Positions 51,621-58,114 of a stretch of 64,000 nucleotides of DNA are shown here, piece after piece (within the stretch, counting starts at the first letter, position 1; each line of letters begins with the position of its first letter). The translations under genes and the position numbers were made by a program. This DNA is from Aldehydirespirator sp965221215. GTDB taxonomy: Bacteria; Actinomycetota; Acidimicrobiia; Acidimicrobiales; Aldehydirespiratoraceae. Location of the stretch: NCBI GenBank assembly GCA_965221215.1, contig OZ244872.1, positions 930,001 to 994,000 on the forward strand. The letters run 5' to 3'. Under the pieces are notes generated by a model. It was given only the letters and a program-made list of their open reading frames with translations. It was not told where the DNA came from and did no database searches.

Positions 51621-52904
51621 GTGGTGAATGCTGTGTGGCCAATCGATTCCCGCGACGGATACCTGCCGCGCGTGGTTGACGCCGAGGTCTCTGCAGGACT
51701 CCGGGCGATGCCGGCCATCGTGCTGGAGGGGCCGCGCGCCTGTGGCAAGACCTTCACCGGGCGTCAGCATTCGCGCAGCGAGGTGATGCTCGGCTCGGAC
51801 CGCAGCGCCCGGATCGCCGCCCAGGTTGAACCGGCGGAGTTGCTCGACGGCCCAGAACCTCGGCTGATCGACGAGTGGCAGCTAGCGCCGGAGATCTGGA
51901 ATCAAGTTCGGGCTGCGTGCGACGAGGGTCGCCGGCCGGGCCGGTTCATTCTGACGGGCTCCGCCACCCCAGCGGACGACACCACACGCCACAGCGGCGC
52001 CGGACGGATCATGCGGATCCGCATGCGACCGATGTCGCTGTTCGAAATGGGACTCTCCACGGGCGAGGTCTCGATGGACCGCCTCTTCAGCCCGGACACC
52101 AGCTTCGCGGGCCGACCGGACCCGGGCGTCCGTGATCTCGTCGAGGCGGCGTGCCGGGGCGGGTGGCCCGGCATTGCCCATGTAGACACCGAGGCCGCGC
52201 AGGCATACGTGGCCTCGTATCTGCATGAGGTCTGTCGTGCTGACATACCGCTGCTTGACGGCCCGGACCGCGATCCGCTGGGTGTGGAGCGGCTGCTGCG
52301 CTCCCTGGCCCGGAATGTGGCGACTGAAGCTTCGCAGCGGACCCTGGCGAGCGACACCGGAGCGGATCATCCGCTCGATCCCAGGACGGTTGGGGCATAC
52401 CTCGACGCCTTGCGCCGAGTGTTCGTGGTGGAGGACGTGCCTGCATGGTCTGTGACGCTGCGCTCACGCGCCCAGTTGAGGCGAGCACCGAAGCGGCACT
52501 TGGTCGACCCCTCGCTTGCGGCGTCGGCGCTCCACGCCGGCCCGCAGCGCCTGTGGAACGACCTCGCGGCCTTCGGCCTCTTGTTCGAGTCGATGGTTGT
52601 GCGGGACCTACGCGTGTATGCACAGCCGGCGCGCGGGCGAATCGCGCACTACCGCGACAGCAGCGGACTCGAGGTGGACGCGATCATCGAGCGAGGTGAC
52701 GGAACCTGGGTTGCCTCGGAGATCAAGTTGGGAGGCGAGGCCGCCGTCGACGCAGCCGCAGAGTCGCTTCTGCGGCTGCGCGCAACCGTCGAGGAGCGCC
52801 ATGTGGGCCCCCCGGCAAACCTGGTGGTGGTCACGGCCACGGGCTACGGCTACCGGCGTGACGATGGTGTGTTGGTGGTGCCACTAACGGCGCTGGGGCC
52901 ATGA
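51621..52904 (+). CDS. P-loop ATPase with DUF4143-type C-terminal domain (paralog B)
   Basis: 427 residues, the same length as the divergent paralog. Walker A is EGPRACGKTFTG near residue 36, with Ala-Cys in place of Gly-Val of paralog A. The rest follows the same order: PRLIDEWQLAPEIWNQ, GRFILTGSATPADD, RIRMRPMSLFEMG, LLRSLARNVATEASQRTLA, KRHLVDPSLAASALH, LLFESMVVRDLRVY, and the nuclease-like HYRDSSGLEVDAIIE with ASEIKLGG. The two proteins even end alike (VPLTALGP, VPVTALGP). A divergent duplicated pair with separate repeat-containing control regions suggests related but separately regulated roles. Confidence 0.85.
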   Translation: MVNAVWPIDSRDGYLPRVVDAEVSAGLRAMPAIVLEGPRACGKTFTGRQHSRSEVMLGSDRSARIAAQVEPAELLDGPEPRLIDEWQLAPEIWNQVRAACDEGRRPGRFILTGSATPADDTTRHSGAGRIMRIRMRPMSLFEMGLSTGEVSMDRLFSPDTSFAGRPDPGVRDLVEAACRGGWPGIAHVDTEAAQAYVASYLHEVCRADIPLLDGPDRDPLGVERLLRSLARNVATEASQRTLASDTGADHPLDPRTVGAYLDALRRVFVVEDVPAWSVTLRSRAQLRRAPKRHLVDPSLAASALHAGPQRLWNDLAAFGLLFESMVVRDLRVYAQPARGRIAHYRDSSGLEVDAIIERGDGTWVASEIKLGGEAAVDAAAESLLRLRATVEERHVGPPANLVVVTATGYGYRRDDGVLVVPLTALGP

Positions 52905-52920
52905 GGCCCGGCCAAAGCTG

Positions 52921-52961
52921 AGAGGCCGAGCGAATAGGCGAACGAATCCGGCCCATACGGG
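52921..52961 (+). repeat. Dispersed 41-bp repeat, copy 2
   Basis: Matches the minus strand of 481-521 with two mismatches. It starts 17 bases after the DUF4143 gene B stop. The rest of the 227-base gap to gltX holds GC-rich imperfect hairpins but no gene I can support. Confidence 0.6.
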
Positions 52962-53119
52962 CGAGGCCGTGGCCCAAGCGGCCCGTGAGCGCAGCGAACA
53001 AGAGCGGGAAAGACCCCGCTGCGGCGCGATCGGCTCTCACCTATTTGCGCGCCCTCTGAGGCCTCGAGAGCCTGAGCAAGGCGTCGGCATCCCCACAACC
53101 CGGTCGGCTCCATGGGCCG

Positions 53120-53125
53120 TATGAT
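53120..53125 (+). promoter_or_regulatory. Probable -10 box of gltX (leaderless)
   Basis: TATGAT, six bases, then GTG 53132. No Shine-Dalgarno precedes the start, so a leaderless transcript is likely. Confidence 0.6.
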
Positions 53126-53131
53126 CGGCCG

Positions 53132-54673
53132 GTGAGTTTGCCCAGGGTTCGGTTTGCGCCGGCGCCGACCGGGTTTCTGCATGTCGGGAGTGCCCGCACC
53201 GCGCTGTTCAACTGGCTGTTCGCTCGTCGCGGCGGCGGCGAGATGGTGCTGCGGATCGAGGACACCGATGCCTCGCTGAAGACGCAGGCCTATGTGGACG
53301 CCATTGTCGAGCCGCTGCGGTGGCTGGGCCTCGACTGGGATGGCGAGCCCGTCTTCCAGTCGGAGCGGCGAGAGTTGCACCTGGCCGCCATCGAGCGGCT
53401 CGTGGCCGACGGGCGGGCCTACTTCTGCGACCTGAGCCGGGCCGAGATCGAGCAGCGCTGCGAGGAGGCCGGGCTGCCGGTCGGCTACCACGGCTTCTCG
53501 CGCCGGCGTGACGTGTCCGATGGGCCGGGGGTGGTGGTGCGGTTCCGCTGCGGTGACGACGGGGCCACTGTCGTGAACGACATCGTGCGGGGCCGGGTGA
53601 GCTTTGACAACGAGTCGCTGGAGGACTTCGTGATCCGCCGAGGCGACGGGTCGCCCACGTTCCATCTGGCCAATGCCGTCGACGACTGCGACATGGGCAT
53701 CAGCCATGTGATCCGGGGCGAGGACCTGCTCAACACCACCCCCAGGGTGCTGCTGCTGTGGGAGGCACTGGGCTTCGGCGCCCCGCCGGCCTACGCCCAC
53801 CTGCCGCTGCTGGTCAACGCCAAGCGCCAGAAGCTGTCCAAGCGGCGCGACGATGTGGCCCTCGACGTCTACCGCGGGCGGGGCTACCTCTCCGAGGCCA
53901 TGGTCAACTATCTCGCCCTGCTGGGCTGGGGGCCGCCCGACGAGGTGGAGATCCGCCCGCTGGACGAGATCGTCGCCCTGTTCGACCTCGAAGCGGTCAA
54001 ACCCGCCCCGGCATTCTTCGACCCGGTCCGCCTAGACCACATCAACTCCACCTACATCAAGGCGCTGCCCCCCGAGCAGTTCGCCAAGGTGGCGGTTCCC
54101 TTCATGCTCCGGCCCGACGCACCCAAGCAAGCCGGGAGGCGACCCGACACCACCGCGGGCGGGGCCAGTGAGGCGGAGAAGGCTGGGAAGGGTTCCGGCA
54201 TCGCCGCGGACGGGCTGAACGTGTCCGCGGAGACCGAGGAGGGTCCCGATGCCACTTCGGATGCCCGAGTGGGGGAGGTGGCGCTGAGGCTGGCGGGCGA
54301 TCTGCAGGACCGGATCGACAAACTGGCCGATGTGGCGGGCTGGGTCGACTGGATCCTGTGCCGCGAGGTTGCCTACGACGAGAAGGCCTGGCACAAGGCG
54401 ATGGTCAAGGGCCGGGCGGCGGCCGACGTGCTGGAGATGGTGGAGGTCCGCCTGGCTGACGACGACTTCTCATCTGCCGAGCGGCTGGAGTCGATCGTGA
54501 TGGGCGTCGGCGACGAGTTGAGCGAGCGCCTCGGCGAGCGGGTGCGGTCCCAGCCCCCGGTGCGGGTGGCGCTGACCGGCCGCAGCGCGGGCCTGCCGTT
54601 GTGGGAGCCGATGCGCTTGTTGGGCAAGCACGAGACCCTGAGCCGCCTGCAAGCCGCCCGCACCCGCCTCTGA
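53132..54673 (+). CDS. gltX: Glutamyl-tRNA synthetase
   Basis: 513 residues, class I synthetase. The HIGH-type motif is HVGS in APAPTGFLHVGSARTALFN, and the KMSKS-type motif is KLSKR near residue 235. The second catalytic landmark, SHVIRGEDLLNTTPR, is present. It charges tRNA-Glu, and tRNA-Gln if the organism uses the amidation route. The C-terminal anticodon-binding region ends with ALTGRSAGLPLWEPMRLLG. An insert rich in Ala, Gly, Asp, Glu and Lys (about residues 328-380) interrupts that region and is not part of the usual fold. The four-ligand zinc motif of many GltX proteins is not evident. Confidence 0.94.
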   Translation: MSLPRVRFAPAPTGFLHVGSARTALFNWLFARRGGGEMVLRIEDTDASLKTQAYVDAIVEPLRWLGLDWDGEPVFQSERRELHLAAIERLVADGRAYFCDLSRAEIEQRCEEAGLPVGYHGFSRRRDVSDGPGVVVRFRCGDDGATVVNDIVRGRVSFDNESLEDFVIRRGDGSPTFHLANAVDDCDMGISHVIRGEDLLNTTPRVLLLWEALGFGAPPAYAHLPLLVNAKRQKLSKRRDDVALDVYRGRGYLSEAMVNYLALLGWGPPDEVEIRPLDEIVALFDLEAVKPAPAFFDPVRLDHINSTYIKALPPEQFAKVAVPFMLRPDAPKQAGRRPDTTAGGASEAEKAGKGSGIAADGLNVSAETEEGPDATSDARVGEVALRLAGDLQDRIDKLADVAGWVDWILCREVAYDEKAWHKAMVKGRAAADVLEMVEVRLADDDFSSAERLESIVMGVGDELSERLGERVRSQPPVRVALTGRSAGLPLWEPMRLLGKHETLSRLQAARTRL

Positions 54674-54683
54674 CGGATGCTGG

Positions 54684-54735
54684 TGAAATCCATTCACGCT
54701 GTGGATGAAATCCATTCACGGTGTGAAATGAATGG
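54684..54735. repeat. 22-bp tandem repeat in the convergent gap after gltX
   Basis: Two units (54684-54705, 54706-54727) share TGAAATCCATTCACG-TGTG, and a partial third (TGAATGG) follows. Each unit contains a TGAA/TTCA inverted word. The gap lies between the 3' ends of gltX and the ATPase. Confidence 0.7.
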
Positions 54736-54780
54736 CACAACTGGGGAGCCGAGCCCTATCTTGCGGGCGCTCAGCGCTGA

Positions 54781-56004
54781 TCAAGCTCGGCGGGGGCGGA
54801 TTGGCGGTGGTGACAGGTCGGGGATGGCCCGCTTGAGGTATTGGCCGAAGCGGGGCACGGTGAAGGCGGCGTAGCCGTGGTCGGTCGTGTACAGCAGGCC
54901 CTTATCGATCAGCTGCTTGCGGGTTGGTCCGCACTGCTGGGAGGTGCGCCCCAGCAGTGCCGCGACCCGTCCGGCTCGCTGCGGCTCCGATCCCAGTTGG
55001 GCCATGGCTCGCAGGTAGGCACGCTGAAGTTCGGTGGTGCGCTCCAAGCGAACTCTGAAGAAACCTGAGTCCAGCTTCTCTTGGACAATGGGCAGGGCCG
55101 CCTCGGCCGCGCCGGCGGATATCCGGCGGCCTTCGGCGACGTCCCAGACTGCCTCCCCGAACTCTTGAAGGAAGTACGGGTATCCCTCGGAGAAGTCGAT
55201 GCCGCGCCGCAGTGCCTCGTCGTCGAACAACACCCCCTGTCCCGCGGCGGGTTCCCTCAATACGCGGGCCGCGTCGGCCTCGTCGAGACTGCCTATCTCG
55301 GGGAACTTGAACAGCCGCTCCGCGTAGGTCTTGGCCCGGCCGACGAGTTCGTGAACCTGGGGCAGTCCGGCTGCGGCGGCGGTTATGGGCAGCGCCCTCT
55401 GCACCGTCTTGTGCAGGGCTGCAATAAGCGCTTCCATCTGCGGGCGGGCGAGGAAGTGGATCTCGTCGAGCAGCAGCACCACGCCCGTGTTCTGGTCGCG
55501 GGCGGCCTCGCCCAGGCCGATGAGCAGATCAGTGAGGTCCGAGTCGAGTGCGCCGCTGTCGGCGTAGCCCGCTAGGGGTCCGCCCTCGAGGCCGACAGTG
55601 AGCCTGCCGTCGGGGTCCACCCCGAGGGTGAACGACTTGAGCATCCCCGCTGCCCGCCGGGTCAGCTCGCTCCAGCGGCCTCGGGCACCGATGGCGTGAA
55701 GGACTCGTCGAGCCTCGCGGGCGAGACCAGCCCGGAACTGGCTGTCGTCCCACTTGGACACTTCGACCTCGACGACATGCCAGCGCCGGTCGAGGGCGCG
55801 CTGTCGGCATTCTCCCAACAGGACCGTCTTGCCCACGCCTCGCAGCCCCACGACGATCAGCGACTGCGCGGTGCGTCCTTCGCCAAGGCGTCCCAGCAGC
55901 ACGTCGAAAGTGTCGAGTTCAGCCTCGCGTCCCACGAGCACTGGTGGCTTGGCTCCCGCATTGGGCGTGTAGGGGTTGAGGTGGCGGTCCATAGGCGTAC
56001 GCAT
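54781..56004 (-). CDS. AAA-type ATPase, second member of the NPF/NPY-clamp family
   Basis: 407 residues from ATG 56004, which has GAGG seven bases upstream. A TTG at 56025 is less likely. NPYTPNAGAKPPVLVGRE parallels the opening of the ATPase at 16774. Walker A is GLRGVGKT, Walker B VVLLLDEIHFL, and a sensor-like segment ITAAAAGLPQ follows. The C-terminal winged-helix-like part (LGSEPQRAGRVAALLGRTSQQCGPTRKQLIDKGLLY) suggests DNA contact. Such proteins resemble Orc1/Cdc6 or MalT-like P-loop regulators, but the role is unknown. Two palindromes lie just upstream. It is convergent with gltX. Confidence 0.78.
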   Translation of the reverse strand: MRTPMDRHLNPYTPNAGAKPPVLVGREAELDTFDVLLGRLGEGRTAQSLIVVGLRGVGKTVLLGECRQRALDRRWHVVEVEVSKWDDSQFRAGLAREARRVLHAIGARGRWSELTRRAAGMLKSFTLGVDPDGRLTVGLEGGPLAGYADSGALDSDLTDLLIGLGEAARDQNTGVVLLLDEIHFLARPQMEALIAALHKTVQRALPITAAAAGLPQVHELVGRAKTYAERLFKFPEIGSLDEADAARVLREPAAGQGVLFDDEALRRGIDFSEGYPYFLQEFGEAVWDVAEGRRISAGAAEAALPIVQEKLDSGFFRVRLERTTELQRAYLRAMAQLGSEPQRAGRVAALLGRTSQQCGPTRKQLIDKGLLYTTDHGYAAFTVPRFGQYLKRAIPDLSPPPIRPRRA

Positions 56005-56027
56005 ATCATAACCTCGGGTTTTCAAGA

Positions 56028-56033
56028 GTTATA
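56028..56033 (-). promoter_or_regulatory. Probable -10 box of the second AAA ATPase gene
   Basis: Minus-strand TATAAC, 23 bases before ATG 56004. A weak TTTATG lies 17 bases further upstream, inside the palindrome, and may act as the -35 element. Confidence 0.45.
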
Positions 56034-56035
56034 AG

Positions 56036-56058
56036 GGTTTATGTTTCAAACATAAACC
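56036..56058. promoter_or_regulatory. Perfect 23-bp palindrome upstream of the second AAA ATPase
   Basis: Arms GGTTTATGTTT and AAACATAAACC are exact complements around one base. It overlaps the expected -35 region, so it is a strong operator candidate, possibly for autoregulation. Confidence 0.7.
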
Positions 56059-56064
56059 GCAAAA

Positions 56065-56078
56065 AACTTTGCAAAGTT
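56065..56078. promoter_or_regulatory. Perfect 14-bp palindrome AACTTTGCAAAGTT
   Basis: Lies six bases beyond the larger palindrome in the same AT-rich control region. It could be a second operator or serve the divergent nucleotidyltransferase gene. Confidence 0.55.
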
Positions 56079-56199
56079 GAGCGCCGCTTCAGGCGGCACT
56101 GGCTGGCACCCTAGTTCGGGAGGTGTGGCAAAGATCTCGTCGTTGAGTGGCGAGGGGCTAGGTGCAGTCGCTGGCGGCTGAGGTCGCGGTGGTCGGGGG

Positions 56200-56205
56200 T
56201 AGTCT
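56200..56205 (+). promoter_or_regulatory. Probable -10 box of the nucleotidyltransferase gene (leaderless)
   Basis: TAGTCT, six bases, then ATG 56212, with no Shine-Dalgarno. Confidence 0.5.
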
Positions 56206-56211
56206 CGCTGT

Positions 56212-57159
56212 ATGGCGTTGTCGGTCGTTGGGCGGGATGCGCCGACTCTCGCCGATGCGGCGGCGGCGGCGGATGCGCTGGTTGAGGCGGGCGTGGCCCA
56301 GGTGCTGGTGTTCGGGTCTGTGGCCAATGGGGAAGCCAAGCCGTACAGCGACATCGACCTGGTGGCAGTTTTCGACGACCTCGGCGACTATGGCGAGCGG
56401 GCTGCCCTGAGACGGACCCTGAGCGAAGCGGCTGCGGCTGCCGCGAACCGCCGGGTGGACGTTACCGTCACCGACAGGCCGGAATGGCGAAGGCGCACCC
56501 TGTCGGTGTCGGCGTCGTTCGAAGCCAATATCGCAGCCGGAGCGAGGGTTCTCGTCGACCGGCCGCCTGCAGTCGTAGTCCTCTGGGACAAGCAGATCGG
56601 GCGGCCGATGACCAATCTTGCCGAAGCGCAGGCCCGAGCGGGTGAAGCGAGCTTCCACCTGTTCGGGCTGCTGTACTTCCTGCGGCCCGGAATGGACGAG
56701 ATTCTCCGGATGCCAAACATGCGGTTCGTCCGGCACCGCAAGCTTTGCTACGACTCGTCGATGGCCGTCGAGAGCCTGGCCAAGGCTCAGATCGCGCTGG
56801 GCGGGGTGTATCCCGCCCGTGAGCACCAGCTCAGCCTGCTGCTGGACCAGCTTGAGCCTGATCCGCAGCGAGCCTTCGAGGAGTTGGTGGCTCGCCATGG
56901 GCTGAATCCGGTTGAGGTGTCGATGTGGCGAGTCAAGGGGACCTATGTCGACGACAAGTGGCCGTTGGGGGAGGTCGAGGCTGACGCTGACCGGTTGGCT
57001 CCGGCGTTGGTGGCCCTCGCCTGTGAGCTCGGCGCGCTGGTGGCCGAGGCCATCACTCAGGCCGACGGCGACGCGTCCAGTCTTCGAGACGCGGTGTCAC
57101 AGGTGCAGGCCGTCGTGGCGGTCACCGACATCCGCACCGGCGAGCGCCACAGCGAATAG
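56212..57159 (+). CDS. MNT-type nucleotidyltransferase fused to a HEPN-like domain
   Basis: 315 residues. Residues 1-120 form a minimal nucleotidyltransferase: GSVANGEAKPYSDIDLV gives the GS-(x)n-D-x-D active site, and a third acidic residue is in RRVDVTVTD. Residues ~135-310 are all-helical (EAQARAGEASFHLFGLLYFL, MAVESLAKAQIALGGVYP, LAPALVALACELGALVAEAI), resembling a HEPN domain. The RNase motif of HEPN toxins is not clearly visible. In two-gene MNT/HEPN toxin-antitoxin systems the MNT antitoxin AMPylates the HEPN RNase. Here both appear in one chain, so it could be self-controlled, or simply a nucleotide-adding enzyme with a binding tail. Confidence 0.7.
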   Translation: MALSVVGRDAPTLADAAAAADALVEAGVAQVLVFGSVANGEAKPYSDIDLVAVFDDLGDYGERAALRRTLSEAAAAAANRRVDVTVTDRPEWRRRTLSVSASFEANIAAGARVLVDRPPAVVVLWDKQIGRPMTNLAEAQARAGEASFHLFGLLYFLRPGMDEILRMPNMRFVRHRKLCYDSSMAVESLAKAQIALGGVYPAREHQLSLLLDQLEPDPQRAFEELVARHGLNPVEVSMWRVKGTYVDDKWPLGEVEADADRLAPALVALACELGALVAEAITQADGDASSLRDAVSQVQAVVAVTDIRTGERHSE

Positions 57160-57427
57160 CGCCTGCGCTTGATCCCCGATGCGCATTCGGGATCCCGACG
57201 TGCTTTCGGGCCTGTCGGCGGCAGTTCGGACCCACGGGGCATCGCCCCCTCGCGGTGGTCTCCAGTGATCGTGACTTCGGGACTACGTGACGTGAGGCTG
57301 CCCAGGCGAGCTGCCGCTTCTTGAACTCAGTCGGTACGGTTGCCGGTCCGCGGCTTGGTGTTGGCGAAGCGACCGCCGCGGTGCTTCTGCGCTTCCCCGC
57401 TGCGACTGCTAAGCGGGGAGGACGGCT
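57160..57427. other. 268-base intergenic region, no gene supported
   Basis: It begins with a small hairpin (CCCGA/TCGGG around 57176-57192) that may end the nucleotidyltransferase transcript, but there is no T-run. The rest is GC-rich. No convincing promoter for the M23 gene was found. Confidence 0.4.
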
Positions 57428-58114
57428 GTGCGGTGCTTGTTTGTCATATGCAGGTTCTTGGGAGGTTGGCGGTGGCCTCTGTTGGTGTCGGCCGCAGCCG
57501 TGATGGTGGGTATGGCCATCCCGGCTCCTGCCGCCGGTGCTGCCCACCACTATCAGCGGCCGGTGTTTCGACCGCCTGTGGACGCGCCGATCAGCGACCC
57601 GTTCCGCGCCCCCGAGAACCCTTACGGCCCGGGCAACCGCGGCATCGAGTACGACACCGAGCCGGGCGACGTGGTGCGAGCCGCAGCCTCGGGCACCGTC
57701 AAGTTCGCGGGTCCGGTGGCCGGCGAGCTCCATGTGACCGTCGACCACGGCGGCGACCTGCTCAGCTCGTACTCGTACCTTGAGCGCATCAGCGTGCGGG
57801 TCGGCGCCGCCGTTGCCCGGGGCGCCGTGATCGGCATCGCCGGCGAGAGGCTGCACTTCGGCGTGCGGCTCAGCGGCGACTACACCGATCCCGACACCTA
57901 CATCGGTGTGAGACGAGTGAGGGTGCGGCTGGTGCCGCGGTCGCGGTCTGGCTGTGGTGCTCGTACACTGCCTCGCTGGCCCTTCGGGGTCCGACGGCGT
58001 CGAGCGGCGCCGCCGAATCACTTCGCAACCCGCGCCTTCACCCGGTCGTCCAGGCGTCCGGCGCGGGCCACGCAGAACCGGGAGAACCAACAAGCATGGC
58101 TGTTGTCACCATGA
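57428..58114 (+). CDS. Secreted M23/LytM-like protein, probably catalytically inactive
   Basis: A signal peptide (LLVSAAAVMVGMAIPAPAAGA) is followed by a compact LytM fold: VDAPISDPFRAPENPYGPGNRGIEYDTEPGDVVRAAASGTV, then VTVDHGGDLLSSYSYL and LHFGVRL. In active M23 enzymes the first zinc ligands sit in an H-x-G-x-D motif. Here that site reads NRGIEYD, so the histidine and first aspartate position are changed, although LHFG keeps one late histidine. It is therefore probably a non-enzymatic LytM factor that regulates wall hydrolases. After LVPRSRS (about residue 175) the frame runs ~55 more Arg-rich codons into the rpsB start. That tail is doubtful and may reflect a lost stop. Confidence 0.75.
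   Translation: MRCLFVICRFLGGWRWPLLVSAAAVMVGMAIPAPAAGAAHHYQRPVFRPPVDAPISDPFRAPENPYGPGNRGIEYDTEPGDVVRAAASGTVKFAGPVAGELHVTVDHGGDLLSSYSYLERISVRVGAAVARGAVIGIAGERLHFGVRLSGDYTDPDTYIGVRRVRVRLVPRSRSGCGARTLPRWPFGVRRRRAAPPNHFATRAFTRSSRRPARATQNRENQQAWLLSP

Noticed and set aside
57122..58093. A minus-strand ORF in the gap before the M23 gene, considered as a recombinase remnant
   Set aside because: No catalytic motif or coherent fold could be seen, and the frame runs through the antisense of the M23 gene.
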